Below, in pieces: positions 9,995 to 19,408 of a stretch of 64,000 nt of DNA (its first letter is position 1; every line of letters starts with the position of its first letter). Location: the NCBI GenBank assembly GCA_029238215.1, contig JAQWGN010000011.1, forward strand, positions 1 to 64,000, in the 5' to 3' direction. The notes beneath the pieces are model-generated. The model ran no database searches, was not told the origin of the DNA, and worked only from the letters and a program-made list of their open reading frames with translations. A program made the translations under genes and the position numbers. This DNA comes from Flavobacteriaceae bacterium. Its GTDB lineage: Bacteria; Bacteroidota; Bacteroidia; Flavobacteriales; Flavobacteriaceae.

Positions 9995-12493
9995 TTAGCT
10001 TGGATTTAGAATTGCATCAATTCTATTTAGCGCTTCTTGCAAATGGTAGTTTGTGTTTTGATCTAAAATCCTTGGTAAGCTATTGGAAATAACGGACTTT
10101 AGATTTATCAATTGCGCACGACTAACCGCACGAATGTCGGATTGACTTACCAGCACTCGTGTTTGCTTGCTATAACGTCTGGCCAAACCTGATAAAGGTT
10201 CTTGACTCTCGGTCATTAAATAACCAAGCCTGTCAATATAAGCCCGTTGTAAGTTTCGACGGTATATATCAATTGGCGCATCGATGTAAAGTTCATTCCA
10301 GATTCCTTTTCGTAATGCTGTCATAAAGCTAATTAACGAATAAGCATTGGCTCCATATAGCGCTTCATTTTCTGAAATACGGGCCATACGATCAAAGCTA
10401 AGTAAGCGGTTTAATGTCCCCGTTTGTGTACGACGCATTCGGTCTAAGGCACCAGCAAATTCTATTTTGTCAAAGATGTTGGAGTCTAATAACCAGTGCG
10501 GAGTACTAAATAATTCGTCTTGTAAAAATTGGACACATGCCTCTTGGTGTTCTTTTGCTACATGTGTGTACACAGCACCTTCTTGGTCGTAGGTTTTGTT
10601 GTACTCATAAACCCCTCCAATATTTGCTGTAACATGTCCCATATACCTGTTAAACTGACTTAACACCTCATTGTACAATTCCTGCAAGTCTTTGTAGTCT
10701 TTTCCATTTTCGGCAGTCCATTCAATTAAATTGGGCACGATGCGTTTTAAATTTTTAATTCCATAAGCACTTGCTTTAATGGCATCATCTCCTAAATCTT
10801 CTGTTTGCGAACTTGGATCAATGGGGTTGCCAAATTGTTGACTTCCAAAGCGATACATGGGGTTGTTTTGATGCGTTAAAATCCATTGATCAAGGGTAGC
10901 CTTTTCGTCTTCAGCGGTTTTTGCAGAAGGAATTGGCCGATACCCCCAGCGTATGGCATGTATGTCATAGATACCAATATTGGGCATTAGAGAAACATTA
11001 CCATCACCCGGTTGTGCGATGTAGTTAAATCGGGCATAGTCCATAATGGATGGTGCTGTTCCGTATTTTTTTGTAAATGAAACTGAACGCAACGAATCTA
11101 CAGGATATGCCGCGCTACTACCCATATTGTGTGGAAGACCTATTGTATGTCCTACTTCGTGAGCAGACACAAAACGAATTAAACGACCCATGATTTCGTC
11201 TTTAAATGCTACGCTTTGAGCTTCTGGATTAATAGCAGCAGTTTGTACAAAAAACCAATTCCGAAGTAAGGTCATCACATTGTGATACCAATTAATATCA
11301 GACTCCAAAATCTCGCCTGAACGTGGATCGCTAACATGTGGTCCGTTGGCATTTGGTATAGGTGAAGCCAAATAACGCACTACAGAATAGCGCACATCTT
11401 CTGGACTCCAATCGGGATCTTCTTCAACAGTTGGCGGGTCTTTTGCAATAATGGCATTTTTAAACCCAGCGGCTTCATAAGCTACCTGCCAGTCTTCAAT
11501 TCCCTGTTTTAGATAGGGGATCCATTTTTTTGGTGTTGCTCGGTCGATGTAGTAAATTATAGGTTTTTTTGGTTCTACTAATTCTCCACGTTTAAACTTC
11601 TCTAAGTCCTCATCTTTGACTTCAAGACGCCAACGGTCTAGATAACGTACTGTTTTACTCTCTTGAACATCTAAACCGTAATCAATTTGCCCTCTAGAAA
11701 ACCAACCTACCCGTGCATCAAAATAACGTTTTCTCATAGGAGTCTTGGGCAGTAAAATCATGGAATTACTCATTTCTATTGAAACAGAACCAGTACTTGA
11801 ATTCGAAGGGGGTTCACTCGAGTTATAGGTTTTAATATGCCTTGCTTCAAGGTTTAGCGGATAACTTTTTAGGGTATTAATAAATGAACGCTTTTTGTCG
11901 AGGCTCGAAATTTTATACGTTTTTCTTCTTGATTGTGGAAAGCCAATTGCCTTAACATCACTTTCAAAAAATTCATTGACCTGTATAACGGTTGCTAGAG
12001 AATCTTTACTTAATGCCTTAATGTCAAAACGATATAGTATGGGTTCAAAGTTTGAATTTACTACGGCTTCGTGTATTGGCAGTGAATCTGCTGCCACAAC
12101 CTGGTGTGACACTACACGCAGCAACACTTTTTTAGCGTCTTTTTCCCAACGCAATACTTGGGTATTTTGTTTTCCGCCACCAAAACCAATTCCAGAAGCG
12201 GTTTTTGCAATACGGGTGACCATCAACATTTCACGGCCAAACAAAGAATCGGGTATTTCATAAAAATAATTTGCGTCTACTTGATGGATGTCAAAAAGAC
12301 CAGAATCCGAAACCGCCTTATCAGTAATAACTTTATCATAGGGCTTAATACCGTTTTTATCCTCTTTTTTGGGTACGGATTTTTCGGTAGGAGTAATCTT
12401 TTTTTTCTTTTTTAATAACTTCATTTTTTGTGCTTCCATTTGAAAAGAACATAGAAGCAATCCAGACAATATTATTTTCGAAAATAAGCGCAT
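9995..12493 (-). CDS. Secreted zinc metalloprotease (DUF5117/DUF5118 type)
   Basis: An 832-residue exported protein. The N-terminus is a signal peptide (MRLFSKIILSGLLLCSFQMEAQ) followed by a very basic Lys-rich stretch. The zinc site is H445-E446-x2-H449-x2-G452-x2-H455, the extended metzincin HExxHxxGxxH pattern. The flanking regions match the large Bacteroidota zinc-protease family carrying DUF5117/DUF5118/DUF4953 domains. The substrate is unknown. It is a single gene with about 80 nt before the divergent OmpA-type gene. All zinc ligands are present, so it should be active. Confidence 0.88.
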   Translation of the reverse strand: MRLFSKIILSGLLLCSFQMEAQKMKLLKKKKKITPTEKSVPKKEDKNGIKPYDKVITDKAVSDSGLFDIHQVDANYFYEIPDSLFGREMLMVTRIAKTASGIGFGGGKQNTQVLRWEKDAKKVLLRVVSHQVVAADSLPIHEAVVNSNFEPILYRFDIKALSKDSLATVIQVNEFFESDVKAIGFPQSRRKTYKISSLDKKRSFINTLKSYPLNLEARHIKTYNSSEPPSNSSTGSVSIEMSNSMILLPKTPMRKRYFDARVGWFSRGQIDYGLDVQESKTVRYLDRWRLEVKDEDLEKFKRGELVEPKKPIIYYIDRATPKKWIPYLKQGIEDWQVAYEAAGFKNAIIAKDPPTVEEDPDWSPEDVRYSVVRYLASPIPNANGPHVSDPRSGEILESDINWYHNVMTLLRNWFFVQTAAINPEAQSVAFKDEIMGRLIRFVSAHEVGHTIGLPHNMGSSAAYPVDSLRSVSFTKKYGTAPSIMDYARFNYIAQPGDGNVSLMPNIGIYDIHAIRWGYRPIPSAKTAEDEKATLDQWILTHQNNPMYRFGSQQFGNPIDPSSQTEDLGDDAIKASAYGIKNLKRIVPNLIEWTAENGKDYKDLQELYNEVLSQFNRYMGHVTANIGGVYEYNKTYDQEGAVYTHVAKEHQEACVQFLQDELFSTPHWLLDSNIFDKIEFAGALDRMRRTQTGTLNRLLSFDRMARISENEALYGANAYSLISFMTALRKGIWNELYIDAPIDIYRRNLQRAYIDRLGYLMTESQEPLSGLARRYSKQTRVLVSQSDIRAVSRAQLINLKSVISNSLPRILDQNTNYHLQEALNRIDAILNPS

Positions 12494-12572
12494 GATTTTT
12501 ATTTAGTTCACCCCAAAATAGTCAATTCAAATGTTTTTTTGTTGTATGTTTATTGAACAAATCTTATATTAT

Positions 12573-13682
12573 ATGAAACCTATATTTACACTTACCGTGC
12601 TTTTATGTGCACAATTATTTTACGCTCAAGAAGAATACCTAGAAAAATTACCCGATAATCCAGACCCTGGAAAATGCTACGCAAAGTGTATCGTTCCGGA
12701 TGAATTTGATGTTGAAACTGTGCGATTAATTGAAGTTCCAGCTCACAAACAATTAGTAGTATCTCCTGCTGAATATAAAATTGTCAAGGATGAAGTTGTA
12801 ATAAAACCTGCTTCCAAAAAGTATACGTTTATTCCTCCAACATTTAAGACTGTAGTAGACACTTTTTGGATTGAAGAACCTTACAATAAACAATATCCCA
12901 CTAAAGCTGTTTTTGCTGACGATTTTGAAACGATTGAAGTAAAATCAAAATCCGGAAAATGGGTTGCAGGTGAAAACCCAGATTGTCCATCTATTGATCC
13001 TAATGATTGTCGTATTTTTTACTTTCGTGAAGATCCAGCAGTACAACGAAAAATACCTGTAAAGCGGCTTATTACTCCTGCCTCTAGCACTACAAAACAA
13101 GTAGGTGGGAAGTATAAACTAGTGAAACGTCAAGTTATTGCTACGCCAGCACGTACTGAAGAGATTCCAGTTCCCGAAGTTAGAGATGTTGTAGAACGTC
13201 GCGTTTTAGTTAAAGATGAGACCACAAGTGCAGTAGATATTCCTGCAACATATACTACGGTAGAAAAAAGAGTATTGGTCAAAAAAGGTGGTATGACTGC
13301 TTGGAAAGAAGTACCTTGTGTACTACCAAAAAAGGCGATAGTTCTTCCAATAAACTACGAGCTAGGAAGTGCAAAGCTTACGTCTAAATCAAAAGCAATT
13401 TTGGATAAGCATATTTTAGCAAAGCTTATGGCTGAGCCGAATTCAATTGTTGAAGTAGGTTCCCATACAGACTCAAGGGGTAGTACGTTAACAAACCAAA
13501 ATTTATCAGAGCGCAGATCTAAGTCTGTGGTTGAATACTTAAATCAAAAAGGAATTAAAACCTCAAGAATGATTGCCATTGGCTTTGGAGAATCTTCGTT
13601 GCTTAATGACTGTAAAGACGGAGTAACATGCAGCGAATCTAAACATGCTAAAAACCGAAGAACAGAATTTAAGTTCTACTAG
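12573..13682 (+). CDS. OmpA-family protein with N-terminal PAxYxxV repeats
   Basis: A 369-residue exported protein. The ATG at 12573 gives a normal signal peptide (MKPIFTLTVLLCAQLFYAQ); an in-frame ATG at 12531 would bury it. The C-terminal OmpA domain (about 255-369) has SHTDSRG and NRRTEF motifs for binding peptidoglycan. Residues about 54-235 hold at least five diverged copies of a short unit with the pattern P-A-x-Y-x2-V-x3-V-x-[VI]-x-P-A, at roughly 65, 88, 179, 201 and 224. An Asp/Cys-rich segment (DCPSIDPNDC) and two Cys pairs suggest disulphides. A role as a cell-wall-attached envelope protein is inferred. Its stop abuts that of lysS. Confidence 0.87.
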   Translation: MKPIFTLTVLLCAQLFYAQEEYLEKLPDNPDPGKCYAKCIVPDEFDVETVRLIEVPAHKQLVVSPAEYKIVKDEVVIKPASKKYTFIPPTFKTVVDTFWIEEPYNKQYPTKAVFADDFETIEVKSKSGKWVAGENPDCPSIDPNDCRIFYFREDPAVQRKIPVKRLITPASSTTKQVGGKYKLVKRQVIATPARTEEIPVPEVRDVVERRVLVKDETTSAVDIPATYTTVEKRVLVKKGGMTAWKEVPCVLPKKAIVLPINYELGSAKLTSKSKAILDKHILAKLMAEPNSIVEVGSHTDSRGSTLTNQNLSERRSKSVVEYLNQKGIKTSRMIAIGFGESSLLNDCKDGVTCSESKHAKNRRTEFKFY

Positions 13683-15374
13683 TTAGCATAGGGTAACCAT
13701 TAAAACATCATCGATTTTTTTCACTTCGATAATTGTTTTAGCGTTTAAGCCTTTTATGGCTTTATCCCACTTTTTATTACTAAGCCCTGTTTGTTCTTTA
13801 AGTGAATTTAGAACGGCAGGGTTTTCTTTTTGCAGTAAGGCTACAATTAGCTGTTCATCCTCAGTTAATGCAGGCTCTTTTTTCTCCGGACGCATTTGTG
13901 GAAAGAAAAGAACTTCTTGTATTGAACTGTTATTGGTAAGCAGCATCGTAAGGCGATCAATACCGATACCTATACCTGATGTGGGAGGCATGCCATATTC
14001 CAATGCACGCAAAAAGTCTTGATCAATAAACATAGCTTCGTCATCCCCTTTTTCGGAAAGTTTTATTTGGTCTTCAAAGCGTTCACGTTGATCTATTGGA
14101 TCGTTTAACTCTGAATAGGCATTTGCAAGTTCTTTGCCGTTTACCATAAGTTCAAAACGTTCTGTAAGTCCAGGCTTTGATCTGTGAGCTTTTGTAAGCG
14201 GACTCATTTCTTTAGGATAATCAATAATAAATGTTGGTTGTATGTAATGATGCTCACAAAGTTCTCCAAAGAGCTCGTCTATTAGTTTTCCTTTGCCCAT
14301 GCTTTCATTTACCTCAAGACCTAAAGAAGTGGCTGTTTTACGAAGAGCAACTTCATCCATTTCAGAAACATCAATACCTGTGTGGTCTTTTATAGCATCT
14401 AAAATTGGAATCCTAGGGTAGGGTGCAGTAAAATCAATGGTATGTTCTCCTACGGGTACGGAAGAGCTGCCGTTGGTAGCTATGGCCACTTCCTCAAGAA
14501 GCGATTCAGTAGTTTCCATCATCCAGTGGTAATCTTTGTAGGCCACATAGAGCTCCATTACGGTAAACTCTGGATTATGGGTTTTGTCCATTCCTTCGTT
14601 TCGAAAGTCTTTTGCAAACTCATATACGCCGTCAAAACCTCCAACAATAAGTCGTTTTAAGTACAATTCATTTGCTATGCGCAAATAAAGCGGAATATTT
14701 AGCGCATTGTGATGTGTTACAAACGGACGCGCAGCGGCACCTCCTGGAATCGGCTGAAGAATCGGCGTTTCAACCTCTAAGTAGCCGCGGTCGTTAAAAA
14801 ACGAACGGATGGTGTTTGTTACCTTTGTTCGTTTGATAAATGCTTCTTTTACATGCGGGTTAACAATTAAATCTACATAGCGTTGGCGGTAGCGTTGCTC
14901 AGGATCGGTAAAGGCATCATAAGTGTTTCCTTCAGCATCTACTTTAGGTAATGGAAGTGGTCGTAGTGATTTACTGAGGACAAAAAGTTTATGAACTTCT
15001 ATAGTTTTTTCCCCTACCTGAGTGGTGAACATTTTTCCTTCAATTCCAATAATGTCACCAATATCCAGTAGTTTCTTATACACCTCATTATAGAAGGTTT
15101 TATCTTCTTCAGGACAAAGAATATCACGGTTGAAATATAGTTGTACTCTTCCGGTTGCGTCCTGTAGTTCAGCAAAACTTGCTTTCCCTTGAACCCTACG
15201 AGCCATTAACCTACCTGCCATACAAACTTCCGAACCTTCATTATAGGTCGTCGAAATCTGATTGGCATAGTGTGAGGTTGTAAAGGCTTCTGCTGGATAA
15301 GGGTCAATTCCCAATTCGCGGAGGTTGGACAACTTTTGTCTACGTACAAGTTCCTGTTCTGATAATTCGTGCAT
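13683..15374 (-). CDS. lysS: Lysyl-tRNA synthetase, class II
   Basis: Charges tRNA-Lys. The 563 residues comprise an N-terminal OB-fold anticodon domain (about 55-150) and the class II core with motif 2 (YEFAKDFRNEGMDKTHNPEF) and motif 3 (GIGIGIDRLTMLL). After the usual end of the family (near FFPQMRPE), about 65 extra residues follow, ending in a hydrophobic MVTLC. This extension resembles a small winged-helix-like module and is known in Bacteroidota LysS, so it is not a fusion artefact. It has a -7 box 17 nt before the start. Confidence 0.96.
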   Translation of the reverse strand: MHELSEQELVRRQKLSNLRELGIDPYPAEAFTTSHYANQISTTYNEGSEVCMAGRLMARRVQGKASFAELQDATGRVQLYFNRDILCPEEDKTFYNEVYKKLLDIGDIIGIEGKMFTTQVGEKTIEVHKLFVLSKSLRPLPLPKVDAEGNTYDAFTDPEQRYRQRYVDLIVNPHVKEAFIKRTKVTNTIRSFFNDRGYLEVETPILQPIPGGAAARPFVTHHNALNIPLYLRIANELYLKRLIVGGFDGVYEFAKDFRNEGMDKTHNPEFTVMELYVAYKDYHWMMETTESLLEEVAIATNGSSSVPVGEHTIDFTAPYPRIPILDAIKDHTGIDVSEMDEVALRKTATSLGLEVNESMGKGKLIDELFGELCEHHYIQPTFIIDYPKEMSPLTKAHRSKPGLTERFELMVNGKELANAYSELNDPIDQRERFEDQIKLSEKGDDEAMFIDQDFLRALEYGMPPTSGIGIGIDRLTMLLTNNSSIQEVLFFPQMRPEKKEPALTEDEQLIVALLQKENPAVLNSLKEQTGLSNKKWDKAIKGLNAKTIIEVKKIDDVLMVTLC

Positions 15375-15391
15375 CCCTGATTATTGTATCG

Positions 15392-15399
15392 CAAAGATA
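15392..15399 (-). promoter_or_regulatory. -7 box TATCTTTG of lysS
   Basis: A perfect TAnnTTTG on the minus strand, 17 nt before the lysS ATG. It is one half of a divergent promoter pair with the box at 15437-15444. Confidence 0.6.
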
Positions 15400-15436
15400 A
15401 CCAAAGCGTATGAGTTCTCAAGAATTCTCAAATTTG

Positions 15437-15444
15437 TATCTTTG
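15437..15444 (+). promoter_or_regulatory. -7 box TATCTTTG of the YqaE-lipB unit
   Basis: A perfect TAnnTTTG on the plus strand, ending 8 nt before the ATG of the small Pmp3/YqaE gene at 15453. Confidence 0.6.
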
Positions 15445-15452
15445 AGTTACTC

Positions 15453-15623
15453 ATGAGTATCTTTCGTGTTCTTTTAGCAATTATTTTTCCACCGTTGGCC
15501 GTTCTCGACCGAGGGTGTGGCTCCGTACTGATTGTTTTTTTATTAACGCTATGCGCTTGGGTCCCAGGTGTTATTGGAGCACTTATTATTCTTAACAGGC
15601 CATCATTTTATTATGAACCCTAA
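15453..15623 (+). CDS. YqaE/Pmp3-family small membrane protein
   Basis: A 56-residue hydrophobic protein, below the size at which genes are often called. It starts MSIFRVLLAIIFPPLAVLDR and has two membrane segments (about 5-17 and 26-48) joined by a Gly/Cys-rich turn, the canonical UPF0057/Pmp3 layout with IxPPLAV in helix 1 and the W-x-PG-x-IxA pattern in helix 2. Family members are induced by salt or membrane stress and affect membrane potential in yeast and plants; the bacterial role is less clear. The last 11 nt overlap the lipB start, so the two genes are co-transcribed. Confidence 0.9.
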   Translation: MSIFRVLLAIIFPPLAVLDRGCGSVLIVFLLTLCAWVPGVIGALIILNRPSFYYEP

Positions 15624-16317
15624 GCCTCATGTCCAAGTCCGCTATCTTGGACTTGCCGCATATGACGCGGTTACAAGCCTACAACAAGATTTATTCCAAG
15701 GTACGATAGATCAAAAAATCCATAATAGGAGGAATCCAGATGCTATGGTTCCTACTGCAAATCACTTGTTGTTTGTGGAGCATCCGCATGTATATACACT
15801 TGGTAAAAGCGGGGATGAAAACAACTTACTTATAAACAATGAAACATTAAAGCAGAAGCAGGTTGCGTTCTATCCTACCAACCGTGGGGGTGATATTACG
15901 TATCATGGACCAGGGCAACTTGTGGGTTATCCAATTTTAGATTTGGATTGTTTTTTTACTGATATCCATAAATACTTGCGCTTGCTTGAAGAGTGTGTGA
16001 TTGCAACACTTGCAGATTTTAATATTTTGTCTGGAAGAAGCAAAGGAGAGACAGGTGTTTGGATAGATCCAGAAGGAGAAAACCCACGTAAAATTTGTGC
16101 CATGGGTATTCGTACTAGCCGTTGGGTTACCATGCATGGTTTTGCGTTAAATGTAAATACAGATCTTTCCTATTTCGATCATATTATTCCGTGTGGAATA
16201 CGCAATAAAGGAGTAACTTCTATGGAAAAGGAGCTCGAAAAAAAACTTGATTTGAAAGAAGTTAGCAATCGTTTTCAACAGCACTTCGCACACTTTTTTG
16301 AAGCCGAACTCCGCTAA
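15613..16317 (+). CDS. lipB: Octanoyl-ACP:protein octanoyltransferase
   Basis: Transfers octanoyl groups from acyl carrier protein to lipoyl domains, the first step of lipoate synthesis; LipA, encoded at 38753-39622, does the next step. The 234 residues (start at 15613) show HVYTLGKSG, the signature RGGDITYHGPGQLVGYPI, the KICAMGIRTSRWVTMHGFALN lysine region and the IIPCGI cysteine motif (acyl-thioester Cys). The ATG at 15613 matches family starts; an upstream in-frame ATG at 15568 lies inside the YqaE gene. The stop overlaps the opposing lipoprotein gene in CTAA. Confidence 0.96.
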   Translation: MNPKPHVQVRYLGLAAYDAVTSLQQDLFQGTIDQKIHNRRNPDAMVPTANHLLFVEHPHVYTLGKSGDENNLLINNETLKQKQVAFYPTNRGGDITYHGPGQLVGYPILDLDCFFTDIHKYLRLLEECVIATLADFNILSGRSKGETGVWIDPEGENPRKICAMGIRTSRWVTMHGFALNVNTDLSYFDHIIPCGIRNKGVTSMEKELEKKLDLKEVSNRFQQHFAHFFEAELR

Positions 16318-18731
16318 GGAATTTTATAAAAACGCAACTCTTGCCTATTGTTACGTGTCGCCAAATAAATAGCTGACCCAGGTTTTGATTGCCCCAGCAT
16401 TACCCATCCTTCTCCTGAAACAGGGAAGCTGTCAAGTAACTTTGCATCTCGGTTGTATACATACACTTTTCCTGACTGATTGTCCCAAATTAAAATATAC
16501 GTACGGTTGTTTACTACCTGAATTTGCGGTGGCGCATATACCCCAAAGTCCAATTCTACCAGCTGATTATTGATGGTTATTTTATTTTCTGTTTGCGTAA
16601 CAAGGGTGTTTTTATTTGCTGCAAGTGTATAGCGCGTTTCGTAGGGCAGGGCTGTTTTAGTTACTTTTCCTGTAGTTGATAATTGCACCAAACGATTTTT
16701 GTTATCGATGCTTACAAACTCACTTTGATAGGGAAAGAGGTCTTGTATTATTTTTAAATCACTTGGTGTTTTAATTCGAGTTCTTCCTGTTCTATGAAGC
16801 AGTTCAACTTTTCCCGATTTATGGACTAAAGCAATATAGTCTCTATTTCCAATTCGAATGTGTTTGGGCTGATAGGCTAGCGCATCCGATAGTTTTGTTT
16901 TTTGCCAACCACTTACTTTCTTCATCCTACGGTCATACATGTTAAGCGACTTATTAGAAGAAAGTAGTATGCGGTAGTCGCGTTGTTTGTCGTAGTCAAA
17001 CACAGCAAAGGTGCTGGATGCCTTCATTCCTTTTTTACTTAGTCCTGAAACGGCTTTGCCATTCCTGTCTAAAACTTGAAAGCTTTTGGTTGTGGTAAAC
17101 GCGAGTTGTAAGCGCTTATTTCTGTAAAGATCAACTTGTTCTATTGGGCCTAAAATGGCTCCGTCCAGTTGTTTACTCCAAAGGCTTTTACCAGAAACAT
17201 CGAGCAAATACAGGATGTTATTTTCATCTTGTATCACCCATTCTAGTTCTTGTGTTTTATGATTTTTAACTGCATAGGGTCCCCATTCAATAGGGGATTC
17301 GAAAGTTACTGTTCCTGCAGGTTCAACGCCTTGCGATTTACTTGCTTCTGTGCTGGGTTGTTGCAAACTCAACGTCACAAAAAACACCTCACCTTCTACA
17401 ACGCCCGCATAGTCAACTTGTCTAAATGCCCCAAATGTTGTTTTCGATAGCGCTTTTACTTGTTTTTTTAATTGCGTTTCAAAATGGGCAGGTGATGACC
17501 ACCCCCACAAACTACTTTTTCGCGGTAATGTTTTTGCGTAGTCCGAAAACACACTCGAATTGGATAACACATCCTCTTTTACCAAATCATTTAAAAGTGA
17601 TTGAACCACTAGTTTTGAAGTTCCTAAATACAGGTAATTGTTTGTAAACAACGCATGAGAACAGTTGATTTCCCTAAAAACAGGGGCTAGAAGGTCTTTT
17701 TTTATTGATGCTTTGGAGAATTCGTAAACAGTTTGTCCGTTAATGGTATACTGTGCGTCAGACTGTTTTGATAATTGCGCAACAACTACTTCGGGTTCTT
17801 CGTTCACATCCATAAGTACAACGGTCTCGTTACCCAATTGTATTTGCGCTACTTTAGTAGCACCGAGGAGTACCGAATCTAACTTGGTTTCAGGCTTGTT
17901 ATGAATGGTGTTATAGCGTTGTGTTGCTTTTCTAAAAACATCATAATTAAAAGCAACAGCTTGAATGCTTTTAGCACTGGCGGGTATATATTCTGCTAAC
18001 TCTTGTAACGCACGTGTTTGATTGGCAAGTGGCGTTAGCGGTGATCCGCCATTGGGGTTTAAAATCCCGTAGGCTCGCATATAAATCCCACTTTTATTTA
18101 CGGTTGGCACAAAGGCTGTCCAAGTACTCCATTCGTTCCACGGCACAGGTGAGATGCCGTCAAAAAGGGCATTAAACAAAGGAGCTACACCACGATTGAT
18201 AAAAAAAGTATGCGCTTCTTTTGTGCTGTTGTACAGTTGGGCTAAGGAAGGGTCTACGTTATTGATTGTTGATTGAAGGCGAATGCTGTTTTCCACAAGG
18301 AGTTTGCTTGAAGAATGGATGTGTAAACTGTCCCAAGTGGCGTAGTAGGTTGGGGGAGTGGTCTTAAGTTCCAGCATTTGGGTTTTCGCATAGCGTAGTG
18401 TATCAGCAACGATTGAATCTATGCCTTGCGGTTTTTGGTGGGTAATCCACACATAGCTTAGTTTGTCTTTTCCCTCTAGGTGTATGCTCAATTGCCCACT
18501 AGTTGGGGTTGATACAGCGTCGATTTGCTTAAAAAACTCAGGAAATACACGTGCTATTGCTGCTGATGCATCATGTTTTTCTGCGTATGTTTTTAGGCTT
18601 TGAAACGAATTACTTTTTGCAACTACTAATGCGTTGTTGGGCATGTAGGCCAATAATGATTTTGAGGTAGTTTGTTTTTGTTGGCATGCAGCAAAGACAA
18701 AACAAATTCCAAGAAGTACCAATCGATTCAT
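16314..18731 (-). CDS. Large lipoprotein of unknown function, propeller-like C-half
   Basis: An 805-residue exported protein not recognised as a named family. The N-terminus is a lipoprotein signal, MNRLVLLGICFVFAAC (Cys16). The N-half (about 25-460) begins LLAYMPNNALVVAKSN, resembling DUF3352-like proteins. The C-half (about 480-805) is rich in short beta-strand units of the form xLYLLDxSGKxLWxKxL and xxQVLDRNGK, suggesting a PQQ/WD-like beta-propeller. It lies 9 nt downstream of rnhB on the same strand and is probably co-transcribed. A role in the outer membrane or periplasm is all that can be inferred. Confidence 0.8.
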   Translation of the reverse strand: MNRLVLLGICFVFAACQQKQTTSKSLLAYMPNNALVVAKSNSFQSLKTYAEKHDASAAIARVFPEFFKQIDAVSTPTSGQLSIHLEGKDKLSYVWITHQKPQGIDSIVADTLRYAKTQMLELKTTPPTYYATWDSLHIHSSSKLLVENSIRLQSTINNVDPSLAQLYNSTKEAHTFFINRGVAPLFNALFDGISPVPWNEWSTWTAFVPTVNKSGIYMRAYGILNPNGGSPLTPLANQTRALQELAEYIPASAKSIQAVAFNYDVFRKATQRYNTIHNKPETKLDSVLLGATKVAQIQLGNETVVLMDVNEEPEVVVAQLSKQSDAQYTINGQTVYEFSKASIKKDLLAPVFREINCSHALFTNNYLYLGTSKLVVQSLLNDLVKEDVLSNSSVFSDYAKTLPRKSSLWGWSSPAHFETQLKKQVKALSKTTFGAFRQVDYAGVVEGEVFFVTLSLQQPSTEASKSQGVEPAGTVTFESPIEWGPYAVKNHKTQELEWVIQDENNILYLLDVSGKSLWSKQLDGAILGPIEQVDLYRNKRLQLAFTTTKSFQVLDRNGKAVSGLSKKGMKASSTFAVFDYDKQRDYRILLSSNKSLNMYDRRMKKVSGWQKTKLSDALAYQPKHIRIGNRDYIALVHKSGKVELLHRTGRTRIKTPSDLKIIQDLFPYQSEFVSIDNKNRLVQLSTTGKVTKTALPYETRYTLAANKNTLVTQTENKITINNQLVELDFGVYAPPQIQVVNNRTYILIWDNQSGKVYVYNRDAKLLDSFPVSGEGWVMLGQSKPGSAIYLATRNNRQELRFYKIP

Positions 18732-18740
18732 ACAGCAAAT

Positions 18741-19334
18741 TTATAAATCTAAAGAGAGTTGTTTGGGGTAAAGTGCAAAAGTTTTACGGTGTATGTCAAC
18801 AGGCCCGTGTATGCGGATACCTTCCCGATGTTTGGTTGTAGGATACCCTTTGTTGGTGTCCCAGCCATAGTACGGATGCTTTTGGTGCTGTTCTAGCATC
18901 AAATCGTCACGGGTGGTTTTGGCCAGCACCGAAGCGGCGGCAATGTTTAAGTATTTCCCGTCTCCTCTGACGATGCACTGATGCGGTATGTTTTTGTAGG
19001 ACTTGAATTTGTTTCCATCTACCGAAATCGCTTCAGGAACGATGTCCATCGCTGCAATTGCTAAGTGCATGGCTTCTATGGACGCGTTTAGAATGTTGAT
19101 TTTATCAATGCGTTTGTGTGATACATGGGCGATGCCATAGGCAAGGGCAGCGGCTATAATTTCTTCTCGGAGAGCTGCACGCTGCTTGGCAGTGAGTTTT
19201 TTAGAGTCGGTGAGTAATGGGTGCGTAAAACTTAGCGGTAAGATAACAGCTGCAGCAGTAACAGGCCCAGCCAAACAACCACGACCTGCTTCGTCGGTGC
19301 CACATTCTAGGTTTTGCGTACGTTGTGTTTGCAT
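18741..19334 (-). CDS. rnhB: Ribonuclease HII
   Basis: Cleaves RNA in RNA-DNA hybrids and single ribonucleotides in DNA. The 197 residues begin with the signature ECGTDEAGRGCLAGPVTAA (catalytic Asp and Glu), followed by LTDSKKLT, the ISVDGNKF Asp region and KTTRDDLM (fourth acid). Length is typical. It is first in a leftward pair with the large lipoprotein gene 9 nt behind it. Confidence 0.96.
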   Translation of the reverse strand: MQTQRTQNLECGTDEAGRGCLAGPVTAAAVILPLSFTHPLLTDSKKLTAKQRAALREEIIAAALAYGIAHVSHKRIDKINILNASIEAMHLAIAAMDIVPEAISVDGNKFKSYKNIPHQCIVRGDGKYLNIAAASVLAKTTRDDLMLEQHQKHPYYGWDTNKGYPTTKHREGIRIHGPVDIHRKTFALYPKQLSLDL

Positions 19335-19408
19335 CTAGGTACTAAAGTACAAAAGAATTTAAACGCATTGCCTTGAGAAATTCATATGTTTAGGTAGTGA
19401 TTGTTGAT

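Noticed and set aside
13683-13890. LysS C-terminal extension as a gene fusion
   Set aside because: The extra ~65 residues after the class II core are a usual feature of Bacteroidota LysS, so they were not treated as novel.
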